From Acidimicrobiia bacterium (lineage in GTDB: Bacteria > Actinomycetota > Acidimicrobiia > Spongiisociales > Spongiisociaceae), in contig JAJEIM010000023.1 in the NCBI GenBank assembly GCA_022827785.1, positions 62,001 through 126,000 on the forward strand: a stretch of 64,000 bases of DNA, given 5' to 3'. Positions 6,342 to 15,371 of this stretch are shown here, piece after piece. The position numbers and the translations under genes are program-made. The stretch's first letter is position 1; every line of letters begins with the position of its first letter. A model generated the notes under the pieces. The model saw only the letters and a program-made list of their open reading frames with translations, did no database searches and was not told the DNA's origin.

Positions 6342-8383
6342 GAGGATCGATCGTAGCCCCGGTCCGCAACCCCGGACGCCAACTCGCTGTAGGAACCGAC
6401 CGGCATCCGGCACGCGCCCCGCTCGCAGACGTATCCCAGGGTCTCGCCCTCCCGGTAGCGCCCGGCCACCACGGGAACAGCTTCATCGGGAAGCGGAGCC
6501 GGAGCCACCACCAGGTCTGGCCGGTAGGTAGCGGCGAGCCGGCCGACCCACTCCAGGGAGCGGGGCCCTGTCACCGCCACCTCTCGAATGCCCATCTGGG
6601 ACGTGGCCAGCACCGCCAGCAGATGACCGGCCGCGGACGGGGCCGCATCGAGGAGCCGATCCCCGGCCCGGACGATCTGCTCGAAACGCTCGTGATACCG
6701 GTAGTCCCCCGTGAGATGGCCGAGCAGCACGTAGCACTCTGCCGCCAGCGATGCTCCCGAGGCGCTCGGATTGTCCTGCTGGTCGGACGGCCGCACCACC
6801 AGGTCGGAGGCGTCGGCAGCGCTGGCGAACACCACCCCGCTCGGGCCGCCGAAGTGCTCCTCCAGCAGGTCGACCAGCTCGCGGGCGGCCACGAACCACT
6901 CGACCTCTCCGGTGGCTTGGTAGAGCTCCAGCAGCCCGAGGGCATACGACGCGTGGTCTTCCAGGAATCCCGAGATCGGCGCCGGACCGTTGCTCCAGAC
7001 CCGCGCCAGGCGCCCGTCGGGGCGGCGCATCTCGCTGAGGACGAACCGGGCGTTCGCCCGGGCCGACTCCAGGTATCCCTCCGTCCCCAGCACCGCGCCC
7101 GCCACCGCCAGCGCCCGGAGAGCGAACCCGTTCCACACGGTGATGATCTTGTGGTCAAGGCCGGGCCGGACCCTGGTGCCGCGGCGGGCCAGGAGGCCTT
7201 CCTTGGCCCGCCCTATCGCTCCCGATACCTCCCCGACCGGAGTACCGAACCGTCCTGCCAGTTCCGGGACGGTGACCGCCTCGTGCAGGACATTGGTGCC
7301 CTCGAAGTTCCCGTTTCGGGAGACCCCGAAGTAGGCGCCTGCCACCGGCCCGTCGTCCGGACCGACCACCTCATGGAACTCCTCGTGATCGAACACGTAG
7401 AACTTGCCCTCCACCCCTTCGGAGTCGGCGTCCTCCGCCGCGAAGAATCCGCCCTCGGGATGGGCGAGGTCCCGCATCATGTACCCCAGGGTGTCGACGG
7501 CCACCTCCCGGTAGAACGGGTTGCCGGTGATCTGCCACGCCCGGACGTACAGGCGGGCCAGGTCGGCGTTGTCGTAGAGCATCTTCTCGAAGTGGGGCAC
7601 CAGCCAGACCCGGTCAACCGAGTAGCGGGCGAACCCGCCGGCCAGGTGGTCTCGAATGCCGCCCCGCGCCATCCGGTTCAGAGTCGTGTCCAGCATCGCC
7701 GTCGCCTTGGTTGTCGTCGCGAGGCCGCTGATCCTGGCCAGAAACTCCAGGATCGGCGTTTGGGGAAATTTGGGGGCGCCGCCGAAGCCGCCGTGGTCCA
7801 GATCGAACTGCCGGGCAAGGGCCTCGTAGGCGGCGCTCACCCGGTCCCGGCCGGGTAGGTCCTCGGCAGGCGGGAGGGCGAGCCCGATCGCCCGGGTCAG
7901 CTGGCCCGCCTGTTCCCGTACGTCCTCGCGCCTGTTCCGCCAGGCGTGGTCGATGGCCTCCAGCACGCGACGGAAACTCGGCATGCCGTGGCGGTCCACA
8001 TCGGGGAAGTACGTACCGGCGAAGAAGGGGCGGCCTCCGGGCGTCAGGAACACGGTCATGGGCCAGCCGCCCCGACCGGTCATGGTGTGGACCGCGTCCA
8101 TGTAGATCGAGTCCACGTCGGGCCGCTCCTCGCGGTCCACCTTGACCGAAACGAAATGCCGGTTCATGAATCGGGCCGTGGCCTCGTCGTGAAAGGACTC
8201 CCGCTCCATCACATGGCACCAATGGCAGGTCGAGTAACCGACCGAGAGCAGGATCGGGCGGTCCGTGGCCCTGGCGACCTCGAAGGCCTCCTCGCCCCAT
8301 GGGCGCCAGTCGACCGGGTTGTCCCGGTGCTGGATCAGATAGGGGGACAGGCCCCTGAGCGGCAGGTCTCTCAGCAGCGCCAT
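6338..8383 (-). CDS. Thioredoxin-domain protein of the DUF255 / YyaL (SPATA20-like) family
   Basis: A 681-residue protein. The N-terminal DUF255 thioredoxin-like domain carries STCHWCHVM (Cys53, Cys56), then [10 protein letters not shown] and [11 protein letters not shown]. The remaining 500 residues form an alpha/alpha-barrel like N-acylglucosamine 2-epimerases ([16 protein letters not shown]). Length is typical. The cellular role of the family is not settled; a redox or sugar-related function is usually proposed. It is the first gene of a two-gene operon with the cysteine synthase, a link to sulfur or thiol metabolism. Confidence 0.9.
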   Translation of the reverse strand: MALLRDLPLRGLSPYLIQHRDNPVDWRPWGEEAFEVARATDRPILLSVGYSTCHWCHVMERESFHDEATARFMNRHFVSVKVDREERPDVDSIYMDAVHTMTGRGGWPMTVFLTPGGRPFFAGTYFPDVDRHGMPSFRRVLEAIDHAWRNRREDVREQAGQLTRAIGLALPPAEDLPGRDRVSAAYEALARQFDLDHGGFGGAPKFPQTPILEFLARISGLATTTKATAMLDTTLNRMARGGIRDHLAGGFARYSVDRVWLVPHFEKMLYDNADLARLYVRAWQITGNPFYREVAVDTLGYMMRDLAHPEGGFFAAEDADSEGVEGKFYVFDHEEFHEVVGPDDGPVAGAYFGVSRNGNFEGTNVLHEAVTVPELAGRFGTPVGEVSGAIGRAKEGLLARRGTRVRPGLDHKIITVWNGFALRALAVAGAVLGTEGYLESARANARFVLSEMRRPDGRLARVWSNGPAPISGFLEDHASYALGLLELYQATGEVEWFVAARELVDLLEEHFGGPSGVVFASAADASDLVVRPSDQQDNPSASGASLAAECYVLLGHLTGDYRYHERFEQIVRAGDRLLDAAPSAAGHLLAVLATSQMGIREVAVTGPRSLEWVGRLAATYRPDLVVAPAPLPDEAVPVVAGRYREGETLGYVCERGACRMPVGSYSELASGVADRGYDRSS

Positions 8384-8778
8384 GGCAGTTCACGGTTTCG
8401 GCGCATCGGTATCCCCCAGGGTCGTTCCCGCCATGTTACGTGGGCGCCCATGCTTGCCGTCCGCAGGCGGCTCCGGACGGTGAACAGGCATCGCCGCCCG
8501 AAAAGGTGGAAGAAATCCAGACGGGAAGGCGTTGTGGATAATGTCGGGGGCGGGACATCGTCGGTCTTGGGAGGCTGATGGCGGTGTCCGCACTACCTCG
8601 CCGGTGCGCGTAGCATCAAGCATGTTGATGCTCGTGGGCCGGGAGGGTTCCGGCTCCGCGCGCCGGACCCGCGGTGGGTAGGAGTTGAGTAGTCTCCGGA
8701 AGACCGGCCCCGGGGCGGGGCGTACCGCAAGGAGTGAATCGCCGGAACTGCCGGCGGGCGATAAGTGGAGGGAACCGC
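8384..8778. other. Intergenic regulatory region between divergent DUF255 gene and sigma-factor gene
   Basis: 395 bp without a convincing gene. The only clear structure is an operator-like palindrome at 8612-8632. The divergent promoters of the two flanking genes must lie here, but no consensus -35/-10 pair could be assigned with confidence. Confidence 0.5.
8612..8632. promoter_or_regulatory. Operator-like palindrome AGCATCAA-N5-TTGATGCT
   Basis: Eight-base perfect arms separated by GCATG. It lies about 147 bp before the sigma-factor start and 229 bp from the divergent DUF255 start. The ATCAA-N5-TTGAT core resembles sites of MarR-type dimers, but the binding protein is unknown. Confidence 0.5.
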
Positions 8779-9912
8779 ATGGCTGTCGCAAACCCGACCC
8801 GGCAGAAACCGGTGTCAACCGCCGGCTCGGCAACCAAGCGGGACCGGGACAGGAACCGCAACAAGCTGACCGACGAGAAGGGTCGGCTGACCACCGACCT
8901 CGTGAGCCAGTACCTGGCGGCCATCGGCGAGTACGAGTTGCTCAACGCCGAGAAAGAGGTCGAGCTGGCCCAGGCGATCGAGGAGGGCCTGAAGGCCGGC
9001 GCCGCGCTGGAGGACGGCGATCTCGACGAGAGGGAAGACAAGCTAAGAGCCAGAGAGCGCCGGCTCCGCAACCGGGAGATGAAACTCCCGGAGGAGGAGC
9101 GGCACAAGCTCGAGAAGTCCTGGAGCAGGCTGAAGGAGGACCGGAAGACGCTCCAGAAGGATCGGCTCAGGCTCAAGCGCAAGCGGGACCGGGGCCGCCG
9201 GGCCAAGGACGAGTTCCTCACCGCCAACCTCCGGTTGGTGGTCGCTAACGCCCGGAGGTATGCCAACACCTCCGGAATCGACTTCCTCGACCTGATCCAG
9301 GAGGGAAACCTGGGCCTGATCCGGGCAGTCGAGAAGTTCGACTGGCGCAAGGGCTTCAAGTTCTCCACCTATGCCACCTGGTGGATCCGCCAAGCCATCA
9401 CCCGCGCCATCGCCGATAAGTCCCGTACCGTCCGCATCCCCGTCCACCTCCACGATACGTTGGCGGCGGTCCGGGCTGCGCAAGCCAGCCTCAAGGCGGA
9501 GTTGGGCCGCGATCCGAAGCCGGCCGAGATTGCCGAAGAGGCCGGCGTCACCCTCGACAAGGTGGAGTTGGCCCTGAGCGTTTCGGATGCCGCCTCGCTC
9601 GAGAAGCCGGTCGGTGAAGACGGCGCCCAGCTAGGGGACTTCATCGAGGACCAGGACGCCGATGATCCGGTGCAGGTCACCGTGGAGTTGGATGTGTCCG
9701 ACTGCCTGCGCCGCTCGATCGACCGCCTTCCCTACCGGGAGGGCCGGATACTCTCGCTCCGTTACGGTTTCCTCGACGGTGTTCCGAGGACGCTGGAGGA
9801 GATCGGGGAGGAGTTCAACCTCACCAGGGAACGGATTCGCCAGTTGGAGAAGCTGGCCCTCTGCCGCCTGCGCCATCCCTCTTTCGGGATCCGCGAGCAG
9901 GACCTCATATAG
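8779..9912 (+). CDS. RNA polymerase sigma-70 family factor (group 1/2, SigA/SigB-like)
   Basis: A 377-residue factor. Region 1.2 (about 36-70, [16 protein letters not shown]), region 2 (145-215, [19 protein letters not shown] and [13 protein letters not shown]), region 3 (224-300) and region 4 (305-370, [20 protein letters not shown]) are all present. There is no long acidic region 1.1, so it resembles group 2 or the short primary factors of actinobacteria. Residues about 72-142 are a strongly charged Arg/Lys/Glu coiled coil inserted where larger sigma factors hold their non-conserved region. ATG 8779 follows GTGGAGGGA at proper spacing; the in-frame ATG at 8734 has none. Confidence 0.92.
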   Translation: MAVANPTRQKPVSTAGSATKRDRDRNRNKLTDEKGRLTTDLVSQYLAAIGEYELLNAEKEVELAQAIEEGLKAGAALEDGDLDEREDKLRARERRLRNREMKLPEEERHKLEKSWSRLKEDRKTLQKDRLRLKRKRDRGRRAKDEFLTANLRLVVANARRYANTSGIDFLDLIQEGNLGLIRAVEKFDWRKGFKFSTYATWWIRQAITRAIADKSRTVRIPVHLHDTLAAVRAAQASLKAELGRDPKPAEIAEEAGVTLDKVELALSVSDAASLEKPVGEDGAQLGDFIEDQDADDPVQVTVELDVSDCLRRSIDRLPYREGRILSLRYGFLDGVPRTLEEIGEEFNLTRERIRQLEKLALCRLRHPSFGIREQDLI

Positions 9913-10000
9913 CCGGCTTCCCCACCGGCGCCAGCCGGGAAGGCCCGGGGGGAGGGATCCGGCCGGGGTTGTCCCCGACACGACGCCGTAGCGGCTCCCG

Positions 10001-11413
10001 TCACCCTTCGTAGACGTCCCCGTCCGGGAAGAAGGCGCCCCAAGCGAACCAGAACTCATTGCGATGCACGGCGATCTCCAGCCTGGTCCCTTCCAGCGGG
10101 CCGCTGATCGCCTCGCCCAGGAGGGTCCACGTCGACGAGGTCTCCTGGTCCACGAACACCTCGCCTTCCTTGACGAACGTCAGCGGGCGCCCGTCCACCT
10201 GCCGCAGGTAGGCGATCCCCGTCCCAATGGCCCGCCCGTCGCGGACCACCCGGGTGTCGAGGGCATCGGCGGTGTCGCCTCCCCACAAGACTGTGATCGG
10301 AACCCCTCCGACGGTGTCGTTGACCGCGCCGACCTCGGAGAGCATTGGGAACGGGTAGGCGGTGGCGGTATCCCCGATGGTCACTGCCACCACCCGTTCC
10401 AAGGCCCGGTAGCGGGGGTCGATCTCACCGGTGAAGAACGGATAGGGCGCCGACCGGCTTGAGTATCCCTCGTAGGGGTTGAACCCATACGGTAAGCCGG
10501 AGCCGCTGTCCCGGGACAGGGATTGGCCGTCCGGATAGGCGTCGGCGAATTCCCCGAACGACACGATGGCGCTCGGAATGTGCGTAAGGACCGTTCCGAC
10601 GGCGGCGCCCACGATCGCCTCGCCGGTGATCTGCTGCCACAGGGAGACGGTCCCGTCATCCCACATCACCAGGTCGGAGTTGCGGAGGAGGCCCGACACC
10701 CCGAAGCGGAGAACCTCGCCGTCCACCCGGCGGTCGAAGGCCAGCGCGGTATTGCACAGCGGACAGTAGGTGACCGCGACGGGGATGCCTCCGATCCGGT
10801 CGTTCACGATCTCGTGGCGGTGGAGGATGCTGAGCGGGTAGAAGCGGGGATCGCCCCCGATGGCCACCAGCATCCCGGGCGCCCTGCTGTCGAGCCATTC
10901 GGCGGCGTTGTCGAGAGATTCGAAGACCGGGTCATCGATGGGTGGGATGGCATCCCGGGGATCGATCATGCCGATCCCGAGCAGCAGTTCCGACAGGTCG
11001 ATGGAGCGGCTGTTCCAGTCGGTGGGCCACGACTCGGTGGCATAGGCCACGACCGGGTCGAGGCCTTGCCTCGGATCGGGTTCGGCCTCCGGATTCGTCC
11101 CCGCCGGGTCCGAGGCCTCCCGATCCGTCTCCTCCCGCTCCTGTGCCGGGGTTGTAGCGGCCGAAGGGGCGGTCGCCGCGCCGGTCGTGGTAGCCGGCTG
11201 CGTCGACGCAGGGACGTTGCTCGAACCTTCTGTCACGGCAGGTTCGGCGCTGGTCGCGGGCGGCTCCGCCGGGGTTCCGGGTCCGTCCTCGGCGGTCCCG
11301 CATCCCGCTGACAGCACCGACATCGCCACCAGGACTCCGAGCCACGCGTTGCGGCTCGCACGCAGCACCGGCGAGTGTGCCAATACGTTCCTGCCCAAGC
11401 GACGCGTACCCAT
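10001..11413 (-). CDS. DUF3179 domain-containing lipoprotein
   Basis: About 470 residues. The N-terminus has Arg residues, a hydrophobic stretch (AWLGVLVAMSVL) and lipobox LSAGC, so it is likely a lipoprotein outside the membrane. A Thr/Ala/Pro-rich linker follows, then the DUF3179 domain with TYCPLCNTALAF, GVSGLLRNSDLVMWD and WGGDTADALDTR. The family's biochemical role is unknown; the CxxC motif hints at metal or redox chemistry. The start is taken at ATG 11413 because longer starts would put 34 non-signal residues before the signal peptide. Confidence 0.8.
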   Translation of the reverse strand: MGTRRLGRNVLAHSPVLRASRNAWLGVLVAMSVLSAGCGTAEDGPGTPAEPPATSAEPAVTEGSSNVPASTQPATTTGAATAPSAATTPAQEREETDREASDPAGTNPEAEPDPRQGLDPVVAYATESWPTDWNSRSIDLSELLLGIGMIDPRDAIPPIDDPVFESLDNAAEWLDSRAPGMLVAIGGDPRFYPLSILHRHEIVNDRIGGIPVAVTYCPLCNTALAFDRRVDGEVLRFGVSGLLRNSDLVMWDDGTVSLWQQITGEAIVGAAVGTVLTHIPSAIVSFGEFADAYPDGQSLSRDSGSGLPYGFNPYEGYSSRSAPYPFFTGEIDPRYRALERVVAVTIGDTATAYPFPMLSEVGAVNDTVGGVPITVLWGGDTADALDTRVVRDGRAIGTGIAYLRQVDGRPLTFVKEGEVFVDQETSSTWTLLGEAISGPLEGTRLEIAVHRNEFWFAWGAFFPDGDVYEG

Positions 11414-11518
11414 TCGAGACCCAGCATATCCCCCTGTCAGACCAATCGACCCCGGCCTGGTGACAACCGGGGCGATTACCTCGATCCAGGCCGGACATCT
11501 TGGGCGCTGGAGCAACCG

Positions 11519-11732
11519 GCGGAAATTGTCACAACCCTTCTATACGCTGCATATCGCCAAGCACCAATACCGGCCGATGATGTTGCGCCGATCGGAACGG
11601 CCGGCCGAGGGAACATGCAAGCTCGCTGGAGCGAGGGCCGATTCCCGGCGTCAGCCCGGGCATGGCCGATCACGCTCCGAACAGGATGGGTGGTGGTGGG
11701 GGAGGGGCCCGGCGCGGAGCGCCGGATTCTGC
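11519..11732 (+). repeat. Dispersed intergenic repeat, copy B (lacks 5' terminus)
   Basis: Shares with copy A the block TGTCACA-N7-TATACG, CATATCGCCAAGCACC, GATCGGAACGGCCGG, GAGGGAACAT, the stem TGGAGCGA/ACGCTCCG (imperfect) enclosing CCCGGC/GCCCGGG, CAGGATGGGTGGTGGTGGGGGAGGGG and the GGA-loop hairpin CCGGCGC/GCGCCGG (11709-11715, 11719-11725). The terminal TTTTTCGCG block is missing on the left, and the right end is degenerate. It lies between the DUF3179 gene and the 3' end of mutT1, opposite in direction to both. Confidence 0.8.
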
Positions 11733-11770
11733 CGGTTCCGACTCCTGTCGGGGTGGGGCAGGTGTTCCTC

Positions 11771-11794
11771 CCGGTAGGGGCGAGTCCCTACCGG
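11771..11794. other. 9-bp stem-loop at the 3' end of mutT1
   Basis: CCGGTAGGG/CCCTACCGG around GCGAGT. It overlaps the mutT1 stop codon. No T-run follows on either strand, so a role as terminator or RNA 3'-end stabiliser is only a possibility. Confidence 0.4.
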
Positions 11795-12651
11795 CGTGGG
11801 GGGAGGTAGTTAGCGGTTGCGAGCTTGCCGTCTGCGAGGTCCAGCACCCAGGTCGAGCCCTTCTTGAGGACGGGGTTGTGGCTCTTCCCCATGAGCGCTC
11901 GCAGGATCGTCTTCACGATCGGGCGATGGGAGCAGAGCAGGCTGGTCCCCTCAGGTCGGTTGCCCAGCAGCGCCCTCACCTCGGACGGCCGGGACTCCTC
12001 CCAGAGCTCGATCGCCAGCTGCGGAACGCTCTTGCGGGCGGCGGCGAAGGGAACAACGGTCTGGCGGCAACGAGTCGCGTAGCTGGTCAGTATGGCGTCG
12101 ACCGGGAAGCCTTCCAGTCCCTTCACGAGACCTTCGGCCTCGGCGTGGCCCCGCTTCGACAGAGGCCGAGCGCTGTCCGGGTCCGGACCGCAGTCACGCT
12201 TGCCGGCATCCGCATGCCGGACCAGCAGGATACGTTCAGCCGGATCCCGCCATCCGTCCACCAAGCGTTCGCAAACACTGCGTTCGGTCGGGTACGACAC
12301 CTGATCGGCCAGGGATCCTTCGTGGACCCACCGGATCCGGTCCACTTCGGACGAGGGCACGAACTCGATCCCATCGGTTCGCATCGCCCAGTAGTGGACC
12401 TCCTTCCGGTGGCCCTCCTGCTTGTCGTAGGAGATGTCGCCCAGGTAGCGCCCGATTATCGGGCGGACGCCGGCCTCCTCCCGAACTTCCCGCCGGGCGC
12501 ACTCGATCAGACACTCGCCGGATTCCAGCTTGCCCTTGGGAAAGGTCCAATCGTCGTATCTGGGGCGGTGGACCAGGAGAATCTCGACCCCTTCCGGTCC
12601 CTCCCGCCACACCACGCCACCGGCCGCCTGTTCGACAGGAATATCCCTCAT
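11788..12651 (-). CDS. mutT1: Nudix hydrolase fused to histidine phosphatase (MutT1-type 8-oxo-dGTP sanitiser)
   Basis: A 287-residue two-domain protein. Residues 1-135 form a Nudix domain with the box GX5EX7REUXEEXGU at 40-62 (GKLESGECLIECARREVREE). From about 138 a histidine-phosphatase domain begins with LLVRHADAGKRD (RHA at 145-147) and a second catalytic His in LLCSHRPIVK. Mycobacterial MutT1 has the same order and converts 8-oxo-dGTP to the monophosphate form. A role in diphosphoinositol or Ap4A hydrolysis cannot be excluded. ATG start at the domain boundary. Confidence 0.88.
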   Translation of the reverse strand: MRDIPVEQAAGGVVWREGPEGVEILLVHRPRYDDWTFPKGKLESGECLIECARREVREEAGVRPIIGRYLGDISYDKQEGHRKEVHYWAMRTDGIEFVPSSEVDRIRWVHEGSLADQVSYPTERSVCERLVDGWRDPAERILLVRHADAGKRDCGPDPDSARPLSKRGHAEAEGLVKGLEGFPVDAILTSYATRCRQTVVPFAAARKSVPQLAIELWEESRPSEVRALLGNRPEGTSLLCSHRPIVKTILRALMGKSHNPVLKKGSTWVLDLADGKLATANYLPPRR

Positions 12652-12736
12652 GTGGGTGGGGGCCGGTGAGCAGATCGGGTCATCGAGGAAGGCCGTATCT
12701 TATCGGTCCGCCGGACCCTAGAGGGCGGTGGGAAGC

Positions 12737-13288
12737 CTAGGGCGCCCCGGCTCCCAGCCGGCGCAGCAGTACCGCCACCGCCTCGGCCGGGCTGTCCACC
12801 ATGGTGATCATGCCGGGCGTGGTCCGAAGATCCCCGGTGAGACGGTCGACGATCTCGCTCCAGGCATCCCGGAACGCGAGGATCGGCACCGGCGCCGCAC
12901 CCCGGCCGGCGGCCAGGTAGGCCTCGTTCCAGGCAATGGCCAATTCGGTGAGGGTTCCGATGCTGCCCGGCATCGCGATGTAGGCGCTGGCCAGCTCGGA
13001 CATGGTGCTGATCCGGTCGAGCAATCCGGCGGCCTGTATCTCCTCGGTCAAAAACCCGTTGCCGCCCGGCCGGTGCGGGAACAGCACCGGGGCGGTGACG
13101 CCGACCACTCGCCCACCTGCATTCGCCGCGCCCTTCGATACGGCCTCCATCAGGCCCGAGTAGCCACCGTTGGTGACCCCGAACCCGGCTTCGGCCAGCC
13201 GGCGACCCAGCTCGACGCCCTGCTCGTAGACGCCGTCGCCCGGGAGGGCCCGCGAGGAGCCGTAGACTGCAACCATCCTGTCTTCCAT
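12737..13288 (-). CDS. LOG-family protein (TIGR00725-like nucleotide phosphoribohydrolase fold)
   Basis: About 183 residues of a Rossmann-like fold. MVAVYGSSRA opens the domain, GGYSGLMEAVSKGA matches the substrate-side loop and MPGSIGTLTEL takes the place of the usual PGGxGTxxE motif (Ser for the second Gly). Characterised LOG proteins release ribose 5-phosphate from cytokinin or purine nucleotides; this branch is uncharacterised. ATG at 13276 is an alternative start; longer starts would add a Cys/Arg-rich extension unlike the family. Confidence 0.78.
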   Translation of the reverse strand: MEDRMVAVYGSSRALPGDGVYEQGVELGRRLAEAGFGVTNGGYSGLMEAVSKGAANAGGRVVGVTAPVLFPHRPGGNGFLTEEIQAAGLLDRISTMSELASAYIAMPGSIGTLTELAIAWNEAYLAAGRGAAPVPILAFRDAWSEIVDRLTGDLRTTPGMITMVDSPAEAVAVLLRRLGAGAP

Positions 13289-13389
13289 TCGGGGGCAGGG
13301 TACAGCACACTTCTGACGCTCGTGTGCACGGAACAATCTTCGCGGGCCAGGCGTTGTCATTCAGTGAGAGGTCACAAAGGGAGGCCGGC

Positions 13390-14130
13390 ATGAGCAGCGA
13401 CCGCACCCCGTTTTACAAGCGACGTTCCATCCAGGTGGCGGCGGTGATCATTGCCGTTCCGGTACTCGCCTTCGCTTGGTGGCTGGGCTCACCGCTCTTC
13501 ATCGATCAAGTCGTGGACGAACCTTTCCCCATCGCCGCCGTGGCGGTAGTCCCGGACGACATGACCGCCGAGGAGGTGGAGGAGATCATGCTCGAGGCCG
13601 CCGCGGTAGACACGCCGGTCGAAGAGGATATGCCCGAGATGCCGGAGATCGCCGCGACCACAACCTCTGTCGCCGCCGGCACCACCTCGGCGGCTACGGC
13701 TGCCCCTACCGAAGACGAGGCGCCGACGACCACGGCGGTGGCCGCGACCGAGCCGTCCACGACCCTGCCGCCCGAGCCCACCGGCCCGGTGGCTCTGGCT
13801 TCCGGGGCCTTGATGGACGCGGATTCGTTCCACAAGGGATCCGGCCAGGTCGTTCTGTACCGGCTTGAGGACGGGTCGAGGATCATCCGCCTGGAGGACA
13901 TCGAGGTGACCAACGGTCCCCAACTCCATGTCCTCTTGACTCCGGTCCATGGCTTGGCCGGCCGCGATCACCTCCAGGAGGCGGGCTACGTGGACTTGGG
14001 CCCCCTCAAGGGGAATATCGGTTCGCAGAACTACGAAGTGCCGGCGGACTACGTGATACCGGACCAGTTGACCCTGGTGATCTACTGCGTGCCGTTCCAT
14101 GTGGTGTTCACGACCGCGGAGCTGGCCTGA
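13390..14130 (+). CDS. Membrane-anchored DM13-domain protein
   Basis: A 246-residue protein: positive N-terminus (TPFYKRRS), one hydrophobic segment at about 14-36, an acidic stretch, a Thr/Ala/Pro-rich linker (about 76-130) and a C-terminal DM13 domain (about 135-246) with SGALMDADSFHKGSGQVVLYRLEDG and VIYCVPFHVVF. DM13 is proposed to carry redox or electron-transfer activity through a conserved Cys (here in IYCVPF). The domain would sit outside the cytoplasm. AAAGGGAGG five bases before ATG 13390 fixes the start. Confidence 0.85.
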   Translation: MSSDRTPFYKRRSIQVAAVIIAVPVLAFAWWLGSPLFIDQVVDEPFPIAAVAVVPDDMTAEEVEEIMLEAAAVDTPVEEDMPEMPEIAATTTSVAAGTTSAATAAPTEDEAPTTTAVAATEPSTTLPPEPTGPVALASGALMDADSFHKGSGQVVLYRLEDGSRIIRLEDIEVTNGPQLHVLLTPVHGLAGRDHLQEAGYVDLGPLKGNIGSQNYEVPADYVIPDQLTLVIYCVPFHVVFTTAELA

Positions 14131-14221
14131 CCCGTCCCGAGGCCAGAACCGGACCGGATCCGCCCGGCTCGGCTAGTGGGAGACGGTTGAGATCCGGGGA
14201 CGCCTCCGCCACTCCGGCGCG

Positions 14222-14480
14222 TTTTTTCGCGTTCTCGCGATAAGGGGTTGAAACTGTCACAACTCTGATATACGTTGCCTACCGCAATCACCTACGCCGG
14301 TGAGCAGCCACCGACCGAACGGTTTGCCGGCCCAAGAGACATAACGAGCTATCAGGAGCGAGGGCCGATCTCCCCGGCATTCAGCCGGGCATGGCCGGTC
14401 ACGCTCCAAGCAGGACAGGTGGTGGCGGGGGCCGGGCCGGCCCTGGGTCGGAGGCACGCTCCGGTGACTTTCGCGTTCCG
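14222..14480 (+). repeat. Dispersed intergenic repeat, copy C (full length, diverged)
   Basis: Terminal TTTTTTCGCGTTCTCGCG, then TTGAAA (14248-14253) with a 17-bp spacer to TACGTT (14271-14276), TATACGTTGCCTACCGCAATCACCT core variant, GGAGCGAGGGCCGAT, hairpin CCCGGC/GCCGGG, GGTCACGCTCCAA, a G-run tract and terminal CTTTCGCGTTCC. It lies between two same-strand genes. The middle third differs from copies A, E and F, while the ends and stems are kept. Confidence 0.8.
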
Positions 14481-14630
14481 GGAGGGCGGGGTGGCCCTCC
14501 GGCCGGCTGTGCCTACTCGCATCGCGGTGGGTCGCCCGCCAGGAACCCCGGACAGCGCGATGGGGGGCAGCTACCATCAGGCGCAAGGGAAGGGGCTCTC
14601 CTTCCGCGTGTTCGGGGGAAGGGGTGAACC

Positions 14631-15323
14631 ATGAGAACCGATTCCATGAGAACCGATGCGATCCACAGGCTGGAGGCCTGGGCGCTGATGGTGGGGCCGG
14701 CCATGGCCCTGGTCTTCTTCCTGGTCGAGCCGGGCGGGATACTCGTCGACCCGGTGGATACGATGGACTCAGCCGGCAGGATCACCGCCCTGGCCTCGAA
14801 TCCCCTCCTGGCGCATGTGTCCGCGCTCTTCGTACCGCTCGGCCTGCTCCTCCTTCTGTACGGAATATCCGGAGTAAGCCGGGTGACCACGGGGCCCGAC
14901 TTCGCCGCCGCCGGAACGAGGTTCGGTCTGTTGAGCGCAACCGTGGGCGGTGTCGGATGGATTCTCGCCACCGGGATTGACCACCTTCTCGCCGGGACCC
15001 GGATATCGTCAGCGGAGGCGATCGAAGCCGCCATACCGCTCTACCGGACCGGTCTGGGCCTCACGCTGATCTCCGGCATTGCCGTATCGCTGGGCCTGAT
15101 GGTCCTCAGCCTGAGCCTGGCAGCCCGGGAACCCAGCGGCTTACACCGGACCGCCGCCCTGGTGATCGCCTTGGTGTCTGCCGTCTCCGTCGCCGCGCTG
15201 ATCATCGGGTATACCGCCCCCAGCGAGACCATGGTCGCGGTCGGACGCGCCTGCTATTTCCCGTGGGTGATCTGGTTCATCATGCTCGGTACGAAATTCC
15301 TCAAGGCGGGACGCCCCGCATAG
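14631..15323 (+). CDS. Hypothetical multi-pass membrane protein
   Basis: A 230-residue protein with about six predicted membrane helices (near 17-34, 62-82, 95-113, 133-158, 165-187 and 203-222) and no recognised domain. GGGGGAAGGGGTGA precedes ATG 14631. The first codons contain a 12-bp direct duplication, ATGAGAACCGAT, at 14631-14642 and 14646-14657, so a second in-frame ATG lies five codons downstream. Function not recognised. Confidence 0.7.
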   Translation: MRTDSMRTDAIHRLEAWALMVGPAMALVFFLVEPGGILVDPVDTMDSAGRITALASNPLLAHVSALFVPLGLLLLLYGISGVSRVTTGPDFAAAGTRFGLLSATVGGVGWILATGIDHLLAGTRISSAEAIEAAIPLYRTGLGLTLISGIAVSLGLMVLSLSLAAREPSGLHRTAALVIALVSAVSVAALIIGYTAPSETMVAVGRACYFPWVIWFIMLGTKFLKAGRPA

Positions 15324-15371
15324 ACACATGACGTAGGCGCTGCCCGGCCCGGAAGGCCGAGCCGCGGCGGG

